This document shows, in pieces, positions 8,959-17,446 of a stretch of DNA of 64,000 bases; position 1 is the stretch's first letter; each line of letters starts with the position of its first letter. The notes under the pieces were generated by a model that had not been told where the DNA came from, made no database searches, and saw only the letters and a list, made by a program, of their open reading frames with translations. The translations under genes were made by a program, and so were the position numbers. The stretch is from NCBI RefSeq assembly GCF_900536025.1, contig NZ_UNOZ01000030.1, positions 496,001-560,000 on the forward strand. Direction: 5' to 3'. Source of the stretch: Pseudomonas reidholzensis (GTDB lineage: Bacteria; Pseudomonadota; Gammaproteobacteria; Pseudomonadales; Pseudomonadaceae).

Positions 8959-11406
8959 ATGTTGCTGTTGTGGTTGCTGGTGCTGGTCATCGGCGCGGCC
9001 TATCTCACCCACCGGCGCCTGCCGCCCTTGCAGATACTCGGCATCGTGGCCGCCTATACCCTGCTGATGGGGATCTTCAGCCACGCCCCCGGCTGGCTGC
9101 TGACGCTGATCTGGCTGGTGCTGGCGGCCAAGACCGCCCTGCTGGTACTGCCCGAATGGCGCCGCAAGGTCTTCACCGGCCCGGTGTTCAAGTGGTTCCA
9201 GCGCACCCTGCCGCCGATGTCGCAGACCGAGCGTGAGGCGATCGACGCCGGCACCGTCTGGTGGGACGGCGAGCTGTTCAGCGGCCGCCCGGCTTGGAAC
9301 ACCCTGCTCGACTACCCCGCGCCCAAGCTCAGCGAAGAAGAACAGGCGTTTATCGATGGCCCCACCGAAGACCTCTGCGCCATGGTCAGCGACTGGCAGA
9401 TCGGCCAGGACATGGACCTGCCCCCCGAGGCCTGGGCGCACATCAAGGCGCAGGGCTTTTTCGCCCTGATCATCCCCAAGGAGTACGGCGGCAAGGGCTT
9501 CTCGGCCTACGCCCACTCGCAGGTGGCGATGAAGCTGGCGACCCGCAGCGGCGACCTGGCCTCGACGGTGATGGTGCCCAACTCGCTCGGCCCGGCCGAA
9601 CTGCTGCTGCACTACGGCACCGATGAGCAACGCAACCACTACCTGCCGCGCCTGGCGCGCGGCGACGAGATCCCCTGCTTCGCCCTGACCGGCCCCTTGG
9701 CGGGCTCGGATGCCGGCGCCATGCCGGACACCGGGATCATCTGCAAAGGCCAGTGGCAAGGCGAAGAGGTCATTGGCTTGCGCCTGAACTGGGAAAAACG
9801 CTACATCACCCTCGGCCCGGTCGCGACCCTGCTCGGCCTGGCGTTCAAGGCCTACGACCCGGAGCACTTGCTGGGTGACGAAGAAGACCTGGGCATCAGC
9901 CTGGCGCTGATCCCCACCGACACCCCGGGCGTGGAGATCGGCAAGCGCCACCTGCCGCTCGGTGCCGCCTTCATGAACGGCCCCAACAGTGGCAAGGACG
10001 TGTTCGTCCCGCTGGAGTTCCTCATCGGCGGCCAGGCCATGCTCGGCAAGGGCTGGATGATGCTGATGAACTGCCTGTCGGTCGGCCGCTCGATCTCCCT
10101 GCCGGCGGTCGGCACCGGCGCGGCCAAGTACACCAGCCTGGTCACCGGCCAGTACGCCAACATTCGTGAGCAGTTCAACGTACCGCTGGCCGCCTTCGAG
10201 GGCATTCAGGAGTCGCTGGCACGGATCGGCGGTAACGCCTGGCTGATGGACAGCGCCCGGCTGCTCACCGCCAAGGCCGTGGACCTCGGCGAAAAACCGT
10301 CGGTACTGTCGGCGATTCTCAAGTACCACCTGACCGAGCGCGGCCGCGAATGCATCCAGCACGCCATGGACGTGCACGGCGGCAAGGGCATCATCATGGG
10401 CCCGAACAACTACCTGGGGCGCAACTGGCAGGGGGCGCCGATCTTCATCACCGTCGAAGGCGCCAATATCCTTTCGCGCAACCTGATGATCTTTGGCCAG
10501 GGCGCGATCCGCTGCCACCCGTTCGTGCTCAAGGAAATGGCCCTGGCCGGTCGTGAAGACCGCGAGCAGGCGCTCAAGGAGTTCGACGAACTGCTGCTCA
10601 AGCACATCATGTTCGCCGCCGGCAACGCCGCCAGCACCTTCGTCCTCGGCCTGGGCCTCGGGCATTTCGAGCGCGTACCGGGTGACGCCCTGAGCCAGGG
10701 CTATTTCCACTCGCTGAACCGCCAGGCCGCGGCCTTCGCCCTGCTCGCCGACCTGTCGATGATGCTGCTCGGTGGCGCGCTCAAGCGCCGTGAGCGGCTG
10801 AGCGCAAGGCTCGGCGACGTGCTGAGCTACCTGTACCTGTCGTCCGCCGCGCTCAAGCGCTACCACGACCTCGGCTCGCCGGAGTACCTGCAACCGCTGC
10901 TGCGCTGGTCCATGGAAGAGTCTCTGGGCCAGGCGGAAAACGCCCTCGACCGGCTGCTCGACAACTTCCCCAACCGCTTCGTCGGCTGCGCCCTGCGTGT
11001 GCTGGTGTTCCCCTTCGGCCGTCGACATACCGGGCCCAGTGACGAACTCGACGCCGAAATTGCAGAGCTGATCGGCCGGCGCAAGGGGGATCCGGCGCTT
11101 GAAGCATTGCTGGCCGGGTGTTACCGGCCGCAGTCGGCGGACGACCCGGTCGCCGCGCTGCAGCAGGCGAGTGACCTGCTCGATGACACCGCGCCGCTCA
11201 GCAAGACCGTGCACCAGGCGCTCAAGGCCGGCACGTTTGCCCCCGCGCCGGGCGAGTCGGTGATCGATGCCGCGGTGCGCGCCGGGGTGCTGCAGCCTGA
11301 GGAGGCCCTGCGCCTGCAGGCGGCCGAAGCCGCGCGACGCAAGGTGATCGATGTGGATGCCTTCAGCAAGGAGCAGTTGTTGGCGACCCACGGCAAGGTG
11401 CGCTGA
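8959..11406 (+). CDS. fadE: acyl-CoA dehydrogenase FadE
   Basis: FadE performs the first step of fatty-acid beta-oxidation, making trans-2-enoyl-CoA. The 815-residue product matches the long FadE class rather than the ~380-residue short-chain dehydrogenases. Two N-terminal hydrophobic segments (residues 1-75) anchor it at the membrane. The dehydrogenase core carries KEYGGKGFSAYAHS and the C-terminal pattern DVHGGKGIIMGPNNYLGR. The ATG at 8959 has a strong AGGAGG at 8946-8951; an in-frame start at 8902 is rejected. It is monocistronic or paired with the next gene. Confidence 0.95.
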   Translation: MLLLWLLVLVIGAAYLTHRRLPPLQILGIVAAYTLLMGIFSHAPGWLLTLIWLVLAAKTALLVLPEWRRKVFTGPVFKWFQRTLPPMSQTEREAIDAGTVWWDGELFSGRPAWNTLLDYPAPKLSEEEQAFIDGPTEDLCAMVSDWQIGQDMDLPPEAWAHIKAQGFFALIIPKEYGGKGFSAYAHSQVAMKLATRSGDLASTVMVPNSLGPAELLLHYGTDEQRNHYLPRLARGDEIPCFALTGPLAGSDAGAMPDTGIICKGQWQGEEVIGLRLNWEKRYITLGPVATLLGLAFKAYDPEHLLGDEEDLGISLALIPTDTPGVEIGKRHLPLGAAFMNGPNSGKDVFVPLEFLIGGQAMLGKGWMMLMNCLSVGRSISLPAVGTGAAKYTSLVTGQYANIREQFNVPLAAFEGIQESLARIGGNAWLMDSARLLTAKAVDLGEKPSVLSAILKYHLTERGRECIQHAMDVHGGKGIIMGPNNYLGRNWQGAPIFITVEGANILSRNLMIFGQGAIRCHPFVLKEMALAGREDREQALKEFDELLLKHIMFAAGNAASTFVLGLGLGHFERVPGDALSQGYFHSLNRQAAAFALLADLSMMLLGGALKRRERLSARLGDVLSYLYLSSAALKRYHDLGSPEYLQPLLRWSMEESLGQAENALDRLLDNFPNRFVGCALRVLVFPFGRRHTGPSDELDAEIAELIGRRKGDPALEALLAGCYRPQSADDPVAALQQASDLLDDTAPLSKTVHQALKAGTFAPAPGESVIDAAVRAGVLQPEEALRLQAAEAARRKVIDVDAFSKEQLLATHGKVR

Positions 11407-11511
11407 ACAGAAAAGGGGGTGCGCGCATCGCGTCGTCAGTTTTTGGGCTGCCTTGCAGCCCTTCGCGGGTATACTCCGCCCCCCGTTTTTTGCTCATCGA
11501 GGAGCCTTGCC

Positions 11512-11922
11512 ATGGCCAACCTACACCTGGAGTACCACCTCCAACTGCTCCAGCACCTGCGCACCATCCTGGTGGCCCTGGGCGAAGCCGAGCAAGTGCC
11601 TGAAGAAAGCCACGCGCTGTTTCTGGAGCGTTTCGACGAACTGTTGACCCTGCTCCCGCAAGACCCGCTCGAAAGCCAGTACCTGGGCCAGGACCTGCTC
11701 TGCCAGGTGATCCAGCGCTACCCGCAAATCGCTCACCTGGTGCCGCGTGACCTGCTGTGGTTCTTCGCCGGTGACTGCCTGCACTTCATGCCCGACGATG
11801 AACTGGACCTGTACCAGGCCCTCGAAGAACGCCGTCATGAAGCCGAGCAGAACGACGAACCGTTCGACTGGCACCAGGAAAAGCAACTGCTGAGCCTGCG
11901 TGACCCAAGCGGCGAGCATTGA
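11512..11922 (+). CDS. PA2817-like conserved protein of unknown function
   Basis: A 136-residue acidic soluble protein (MANLHLEYHLQLLQHLR to LSLRDPSGEH). It resembles the small protein encoded next to fadE in many pseudomonads (PA2817-type). The ATG at 11512 has GAGGAG upstream, so the longer reading from 11419 is rejected. It has no membrane segments and no catalytic motif that I recognise. The position after fadE is conserved, but the link to fatty-acid oxidation is only by neighbourhood. Confidence 0.85.
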   Translation: MANLHLEYHLQLLQHLRTILVALGEAEQVPEESHALFLERFDELLTLLPQDPLESQYLGQDLLCQVIQRYPQIAHLVPRDLLWFFAGDCLHFMPDDELDLYQALEERRHEAEQNDEPFDWHQEKQLLSLRDPSGEH

Positions 11923-12313
11923 TCGTCCGCCGCGCCTGAAGCGAGAGCCTCAGGCGCGGTCTCGCATACCTGCAGCTGGCTCCAATGCCGCTTACTTGGA
12001 CAGTAGACAACAGTCATTATTCTTACAGACAAACAGTAAAACTATTATCCCTCACGCCCACGCTTATTAAACAGGTAATAAATATTATCCTCGCACCACA
12101 CACTACCCACACGATAAAAAGAAAAATCTGACAGCTTAAAAAAAATATAAAGTCATCCCCCGCCTCCCGCAACACTTCCAGTTGCACCCCAAAACAATCC
12201 TTATCTAGAATCGCCGCCTTGACCGCATTAACTACCGTACCCGGGGTTAATTCTTGCAGCGGCTGCGGTCTTGTTATTCCAAGCCGCCTGCTATTCCCAA
12301 TAAGGGCAAACAC
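11923..12313. other. intergenic region with AT-rich leader of the fimbrial operon
   Basis: The first part holds a stem-loop (CGCGCCTGA at 11931-11939 pairing with TCAGGCGCG at 11950-11958) that may end the preceding gene, though no T-run follows. From about 12000 to 12250 the sequence is strikingly AT-rich for this window. No gene is seen on either strand; an antisense reading over 12023-12907 is a shadow. AT-rich leaders of this kind in Pseudomonas are typical MvaT/H-NS silencing sites, so the fimbrial promoter is probably here. Confidence 0.5.
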
Positions 12314-12859
12314 TTGAAAAAGTCTTTTCTTGCACTTTCGCTCGGCCTGATTTCGGCCATCGGCGCATCGTCTGTTTATGCCACTACCGGCACCATCAAC
12401 TTTGAAGGGCGTATTACCGCCAATACCTGCCCGATCGAAGTGATCAATCCGGGCGACGGCAGCGTGGGCAACCTGGTCAAGATGGGCACGCTGGCGGCCA
12501 GCCAGTTCACCGCGGTGGGCCAGGAATACAGCGGTAAGCGCTTTGGCCTGCGCGTAGCCGATGGCGCAGCCTGCAGCCTGGCGAGCAACACGGCCACCGT
12601 CACCTTCAATGGTACCGCTGACACCAGTGGCGACTACTTTGCAGTGACCCCTACCAACGATGGCGCAAAAGGCATCGCCATCGTCGTGCGTGACAACACT
12701 GGGGCCATCGTCAAGCCAGGCGCTGCCTCGGCCGCCTACCCGCTGAACGACACCGGCGTGACCGACATGATCTTCAACGCCTACTACCGCTCGACTGCCG
12801 CGGCTGTGACCGCCGGTGCTGCGTCGGCCGACGTGCAGTTCACCGTAGACATCATCTGA
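12314..12859 (+). CDS. type 1 fimbrial major subunit
   Basis: The 181-residue protein starts at a TTG with AAGGG at 12302-12306. From there it reads as a clean Sec signal peptide (KKSFLALSLGLISAIGASSVYA) and a mature chaperone-usher pilin (TTGTINFEGRITANTCPIEV). The two cysteines (in NTCPIE and AACSLAS) form the usual disulfide, and the C-terminus (ADVQFTVDII) gives the beta strand needed for donor-strand exchange. A longer ATG reading from 12254 would bury the signal peptide and is rejected. It is the first gene of the operon. Confidence 0.9.
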   Translation: MKKSFLALSLGLISAIGASSVYATTGTINFEGRITANTCPIEVINPGDGSVGNLVKMGTLAASQFTAVGQEYSGKRFGLRVADGAACSLASNTATVTFNGTADTSGDYFAVTPTNDGAKGIAIVVRDNTGAIVKPGAASAAYPLNDTGVTDMIFNAYYRSTAAAVTAGAASADVQFTVDII

Positions 12860-12864
12860 CCCAC

Positions 12865-12904
12865 CGTTCAGGCGCGCAGCACAAGGCTGCTGTGCGCCCG
12901 AACG
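12865..12904 (+). terminator. stem-loop between pilin and chaperone genes
   Basis: An inverted repeat with arms of about 17 bases and two mismatches (CGTTC-GGCGC-CAGCA against TGCTG-GCGCC-GAACG) encloses a six-base loop. It has no T-run, so it more likely stabilises the pilin message or terminates partially, letting the subunit be made in excess of assembly proteins. Confidence 0.55.
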
Positions 12905-12954
12905 CACTCAGCACCCAGGCGCCTATCAGGCACCAGGGTCGAAGGTATCAAACC

Positions 12955-13707
12955 ATGTTACGACAGACTCAACTGTCACCCCGCACGTGCGCCGTGTTCG
13001 CCGCCTGCCTAGGCCTGTGCACCCTGGCGCTGCCCTCCTCCGGCAGCGCCGCGTTGTCACTCAATAATACCCGCGTGATCTTCGACAGCGACAAGCGCAG
13101 CACCTCGGTCGTCATCAACAACCCCAGCGTCAGGCCCTACGCGGTCCAGGCCTGGGTCAACACCCTGGCCGACGATACCTCCAGCGCCGTGCCCTTCATC
13201 CCCTCACCGCCGTTGTTCCGCCTGGAACCCGGCAAAGAGCAGATGGTGCAGATCAACGGCCTGCCGACTGACCTGCCCGAAGACCGCGAGTCGCTGTTTT
13301 TTTTCAACGTGCAGGAGATCCCACAGACGCACGAGGCGTCGGGCAATGTCCTGAACATTGCCATGCGCACGCGGATCAAGCTGTTCTACCGCCCCGCCCA
13401 GTTGCAGGGCAATCCGCTCGCCAGCCTCAAGGACCTGAAGTTCAGCCTGGAGTCCGGCAAGGGCCAGGCACAACTGCGTGTGCATAACCCAACGCCCTAT
13501 CACATGACGTTCATCCGCCTGGAGATCAAAGGCGGCGGCCAGCATCACTCGCTCAAAGAGGCCGAGATGATCTCGCCGTTCGGCCAGCGCGCCTACCCGA
13601 TCAGCGGCGTACAGCCCAAGGCCGGGCTGCAGGCGGAGTTCTCGGTCATCAACGACTACGGCGGCTACAGCGCACCGACGACGCTACCGATCACCCTCGC
13701 GCCGTGA
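12955..13707 (+). CDS. periplasmic fimbrial chaperone (PapD/FimC family)
   Basis: A 250-residue protein with an N-terminal signal peptide of about 33 residues (ending PSSGSA) and the two Ig-like domains of PapD-type chaperones. Family marks are NNTRVIFDSDKRSTSVVINNPS in the first domain, the RLEPGKEQMVQI strand, and IKLFYRP at the interdomain region, which carries the conserved lysine that anchors subunit C-termini. The start at 12955 has GAAGG upstream. It holds the pilin subunits in the periplasm and passes them to the usher. Its stop overlaps an in-frame GTG of the usher reading. Confidence 0.93.
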   Translation: MLRQTQLSPRTCAVFAACLGLCTLALPSSGSAALSLNNTRVIFDSDKRSTSVVINNPSVRPYAVQAWVNTLADDTSSAVPFIPSPPLFRLEPGKEQMVQINGLPTDLPEDRESLFFFNVQEIPQTHEASGNVLNIAMRTRIKLFYRPAQLQGNPLASLKDLKFSLESGKGQAQLRVHNPTPYHMTFIRLEIKGGGQHHSLKEAEMISPFGQRAYPISGVQPKAGLQAEFSVINDYGGYSAPTTLPITLAP

Positions 13708-13742
13708 TGGCCGGCATCGGTCCATCGCAAGGACTCACCACC

Positions 13743-16238
13743 ATGATCTTATCCCTGCAGCGCAGGCGTGCGCGCTGCTGCCTGCCTCTGCTACCCCTGA
13801 GCCTGATCGTCGCCAGCCCCCTGATACCCACACCAGCGCTGGCAGCCGCGCAGTTCCAGGCTGGCTTCCTGCGCCAGGACAGCAGCCAGCCGGCGAGCGC
13901 CGGAGCCCTGGCATTGAGCGCTCTGGCCAGCTCGCTTGAACTGCCTCCTGGCCGTTACCGGGTCGAGCTCCAGGTCAACCTCGACGCCGTTGGCCCTCGC
14001 GAAGTCGAGTTCACCCGTGACCCAGGCACAGGGCAACTGCGCCCCTGCCTGTCGGCGGCCATGCTCGAAGGGTTCGGGCTCAGAGCCGAAGCGCTGGCCG
14101 ACCCCACCGAGCTGAACACGGCGTGTGTCGACCTGGTACGGGCACTGCCCGGCAGCCTCGTAGACTTCGACAGCGCCACACTGCTGCTGACGATTTCCAT
14201 TCCCCAGGTCGCCATGCGCCGCGATGTCGCCGGCTATGTCGACCCTCAGCGCTGGGACAGCGGCATCAATGCGGCCTTCGTCAACTACCAGGCGTCGTCG
14301 GTGCAAGGCAACAGCCGCTATCGCGGCCACTACGCCAGCCAGGACCTGTTTCTCAACAGTGGCCTGAACATCGGTCAGTGGCGCCTGCGCAGCAACCAGT
14401 CGTGGCGCCAGGACAGCGAGGGCGAGCGCACCTGGACACGCGCCTACAGCTATGCCCAGCGCGACCTGCCCGGGACCCGGGCCAACCTCACGCTGGGCGA
14501 GACCTTCACCGACAGCGACGTGTTTCGCAGCGTGCCGATCCGGGGCCTGCGCGTGGCCTCCGACCTGGGCATGCTGCCCGACTCGCAACAAGGCTACGCG
14601 CCAGTCATCCGCGGCGTGGCACAGAGCCGGGCCAAGCTCGAGATCTGGCAGAACGGCTACCCGATCTACTCCACCTATGTCAGCGCCGGCCCCTACGCCA
14701 TCGACGACCTGAGCACCGCGGGCAGTGGTGAACTGGAGGTGGTATTGACCGAAGCGGACGGCCAGGTCAGGCGGTTCATCCAGCCCTATGCCACGCTGGG
14801 TAACCTGCTACGGGCCGGGGTGTGGCGCTACAGCGTCACAGCAGGGCGCTACAACCCGGTTGGCGACCTGCCCGCCGAGAGACTCTGGCAGGCCACCGTC
14901 GCGCTCGGGACTGGCTGGAACACCACGCTTTACGGTGGCTTGATGGCAGGCGCGTACTACCGGGCCGCCAACCTCGGCCTGGCGCGTGACCTGGGCACCC
15001 TTGGTGCCCTGGCCGTGGACGTGACGCAGGCCACCAGCGAGCTCGGCCTCGCCGACCTGGCCAGCGTCCAGGGGCTGAGTTATGCGCTCAAGTACGGCAA
15101 GGCGTTTTCGACCGATACCACCCTGCGCTTCGCCGGCTACCGCTACTCGACCGAGGGCTACCGCGACTTCGACGAGGCGGTGCGCCAGCGCAGCCATGCC
15201 GCGACGTTCAGCGGCAGCCGTCGCAGCCGACTGGAGGCCTCGATCCACCAGAACCTCGGGCAACGCAGCTCGCTGAGCCTGACGCTGTCGCAACAGGACT
15301 ACTGGCAACGCAGCGATGTCCAGCGCCAGTTCCAGTTGAGCCTGAGTACCCACCAGCACGGTATCACCTACAACCTGTTCGCCTCGCAGTCGTTGACCGA
15401 CACGCCCGGCAGTGACCGTTTGATCGGCCTGAGCCTGTCGATGCCGCTGACCTTTGGCCGCTCGGCCAACCTCAGCTACGACCTGCAACACAACCGTGAC
15501 GGCCCAAGCCACCGCGCCTCCTTGAACGGTACCACCGGCGAGCAGGGCCTGAGCTACAGCGCCAGCGTGGCGCAAGATCAATCGCGCCGCCAATCAGTGG
15601 CGCTGTCGACCGGCTACCAAGGCCCCCATGCCAATCTGGCGATCGGCCTGAGCGGCGCCAGCGACTACCGCAGCCTGTCACTCAACGCCAGCGGCGCCGT
15701 GCTGCTGCACGCCGATGGGCTCGAGTTCGGCCCCTACCTGGGCGATACCGCGGCGCTGATCGAGGTGCCCGGCATCGCCGGGGTCGGCGTGCAGAACAGC
15801 GCGGGAGTGCAGACCAATGCGCAGGGCTTCGCCATGGTCCCGTACCTGCGGCCTTACCGGGTCAACCAGGTGGTGCTGCAGACCGACCGGCTGGGGCCCG
15901 AGGTCGACATCGACAATGGCACGGCGCAGGTCGTGCCGCGTCGCGGCGCGATCGTCAAGACCCGCTTCAGCGCCCGCCAGGTCACACGCCTGGTGCTGAC
16001 CCTGCACACGGCCCAGGGCAAGCCGTTGCCGTTCGGCGCCCAGGTCAGCGGCGCAGACGCCGCTCCACTCGGCGTGGTCGGCCAGGGTGGCCAGGTGCTG
16101 CTGGCCACCGGGCAGCAGCCGCAACTGCTGGACATCAGCTGGGGCGAGGCGGCCGATACGCGTTGCCAGGTGGCCATCGACCCGCAACACATGGCCCAGG
16201 CCAAGGGCTACCGGCTGCAGTCACTGACCTGCAGTTGA
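13743..16238 (+). CDS. outer-membrane fimbrial usher (FimD/PapC family)
   Basis: An 831-residue usher of normal length. It has a signal peptide (residues 1-34, ending PALA), an N-terminal substrate-binding domain, the 24-strand beta-barrel with the conserved PIRGLRVASDLGMLPDSQQGYAP region, a middle plug domain (AKLEIWQNGYPIYSTYVSAGPY), and C-terminal domains (GQGGQVLLATG). It is the assembly platform and pore for pilus export. I start it at the ATG at 13743, preceded by AAGGA; a GTG at 13704 overlapping the chaperone stop is also in frame. Confidence 0.93.
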   Translation: MILSLQRRRARCCLPLLPLSLIVASPLIPTPALAAAQFQAGFLRQDSSQPASAGALALSALASSLELPPGRYRVELQVNLDAVGPREVEFTRDPGTGQLRPCLSAAMLEGFGLRAEALADPTELNTACVDLVRALPGSLVDFDSATLLLTISIPQVAMRRDVAGYVDPQRWDSGINAAFVNYQASSVQGNSRYRGHYASQDLFLNSGLNIGQWRLRSNQSWRQDSEGERTWTRAYSYAQRDLPGTRANLTLGETFTDSDVFRSVPIRGLRVASDLGMLPDSQQGYAPVIRGVAQSRAKLEIWQNGYPIYSTYVSAGPYAIDDLSTAGSGELEVVLTEADGQVRRFIQPYATLGNLLRAGVWRYSVTAGRYNPVGDLPAERLWQATVALGTGWNTTLYGGLMAGAYYRAANLGLARDLGTLGALAVDVTQATSELGLADLASVQGLSYALKYGKAFSTDTTLRFAGYRYSTEGYRDFDEAVRQRSHAATFSGSRRSRLEASIHQNLGQRSSLSLTLSQQDYWQRSDVQRQFQLSLSTHQHGITYNLFASQSLTDTPGSDRLIGLSLSMPLTFGRSANLSYDLQHNRDGPSHRASLNGTTGEQGLSYSASVAQDQSRRQSVALSTGYQGPHANLAIGLSGASDYRSLSLNASGAVLLHADGLEFGPYLGDTAALIEVPGIAGVGVQNSAGVQTNAQGFAMVPYLRPYRVNQVVLQTDRLGPEVDIDNGTAQVVPRRGAIVKTRFSARQVTRLVLTLHTAQGKPLPFGAQVSGADAAPLGVVGQGGQVLLATGQQPQLLDISWGEAADTRCQVAIDPQHMAQAKGYRLQSLTCS

Positions 16239-16259
16239 ACGCCGCTTCCCTTGAAACAC

Positions 16260-16282
16260 GCTGCGCGGGGCTCCCGCGCAGC
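16260..16282 (+). terminator. perfect stem-loop between usher and adhesin genes
   Basis: GCTGCGCGGG pairs perfectly with CCCGCGCAGC over a three-base loop, with no T-run after it. It may attenuate transcription into the adhesin gene, which starts 19 bases later. Confidence 0.45.
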
Positions 16283-16301
16283 ACCCTTGAGCAGGTACTT
16301 C

Positions 16302-17387
16302 ATGAAACGCCTCCTACCGACGCTGCTGTTTACCCTCGCAGCCAGCCAAGCCCATGCCATTTCACATTGCGTGTGGAACCCGAACTTCCCCGCGGGGCCT
16401 TTCAACCTGACCCGCGTGATGCCCACGGCGTACGTGCCCGCCGATGCCGCCGTGGGCACGGTCATCGGCCAGGGCGACCTCCGGGAGTTCTCCGCCCCAC
16501 CAGGCCGTGAACAGGTGAACTGCCGTAACGAGGGCGACGTGATGATGAACGTCGACCTGGCCAATCTGGCGCCGATCGATCCCGCCACGCTGCGGCCGAT
16601 CGGCCCGGACGATCCCAACGGCCATGTACTGCAGACCAACATCCGAGGGATTGGCGCCATGGTCCGCATCGCCTCCCCGTTCAGCAGCAATGGCGTGCCC
16701 AGAAACGAGTTCAAGCCGGTGGATGGCTCGCCCAGGCCGCTGATACCGTTCAAGGCCTTCAAGGACGATGACACTGAGCTGGGCATCGTCGTGTCCGGGG
16801 TGCACAACTATGTCACCCTGATCAAGACCGGCGACATCGCGCCGGGCGTGCATCAGATCAACGTGCCGCTGTTCCAGGCCACCCTGGACTTCGACAATAT
16901 CGGGCTGATGTTCCGGTATGCCCTGCAGGGCACCGTCATCCAGGCGCAGTGCAGCATCATTGGCGATCCAGTCAGTGCCAACCCGGTAAAGCTCGGCGAG
17001 TGGGGGTCGGCGGACTTCACCGGCGAGGGTTTCACTACCCCGCCAGTGCCGTTCCACATCACCCTGAGTACTTGCCAGGCCGACCCGGGCGGCATGACCC
17101 GCGCGAGCATCGAACTGCACGGCGTCAACGGCTCGCAACCGATCGGCCCGACCACCTCGGGCATCTTCGGCCTGACCACTGACTCGACCGCCAAAGGCGT
17201 GGGGATCCAGGTGCTGCAGGACGACGGCTCGCCGCTGGCGCTGGAAACGGAAGTGCCGCTGGTCCCATTGACCAACGGCACGATGCTGTTGAATTTCGCT
17301 GCCCGGCTGTACCAGACGGGCCCCAGCGCCGATGTACAGGCGGGCGTGGCCAAGGGTGCGCTGAGCTTTACCATCCGTTATCGATGA
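16302..17387 (+). CDS. fimbrial tip adhesin (two-domain)
   Basis: A 361-residue protein with a signal peptide (MKRLLPTLLFTLAASQAHA). A ~200-residue N-terminal region probably makes up the receptor-binding domain. The C-terminal pilin domain (from about residue 215, with QCSIIGDPV and a final ALSFTIRYR strand) is typical of tip adhesins of chaperone-usher systems. Cysteines are at HCVW, VNCRN, AQCSI and STCQAD. The ligand cannot be predicted. It closes the fimbrial operon and converges on the left RHS gene, with a 59-base gap that holds an inverted repeat (CCCGAGCC at 17399-17406, GGCTCGGG at 17430-17437). Confidence 0.87.
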   Translation: MKRLLPTLLFTLAASQAHAISHCVWNPNFPAGPFNLTRVMPTAYVPADAAVGTVIGQGDLREFSAPPGREQVNCRNEGDVMMNVDLANLAPIDPATLRPIGPDDPNGHVLQTNIRGIGAMVRIASPFSSNGVPRNEFKPVDGSPRPLIPFKAFKDDDTELGIVVSGVHNYVTLIKTGDIAPGVHQINVPLFQATLDFDNIGLMFRYALQGTVIQAQCSIIGDPVSANPVKLGEWGSADFTGEGFTTPPVPFHITLSTCQADPGGMTRASIELHGVNGSQPIGPTTSGIFGLTTDSTAKGVGIQVLQDDGSPLALETEVPLVPLTNGTMLLNFAARLYQTGPSADVQAGVAKGALSFTIRYR

Positions 17388-17446
17388 TCGCGGCGTGACC
17401 CGAGCCCGCCCGCACTCACCGCGCGAACAGGCTCGGGCAGTGCGCC

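Noticed and set aside
8914..11391. An 825-codon open frame antisense to fadE.
   Set aside because: It mirrors a well-supported gene over its full length, has a low-complexity Gln/Arg/Val/Ala-rich composition and no family motif; it is an effect of high GC at third positions.
12023..12907. A 294-codon leftward frame over the fimbrial leader and pilin.
   Set aside because: The opposite strand has a clear signal peptide and pilin; the antisense frame has no recognisable domain and spans the AT-rich leader.
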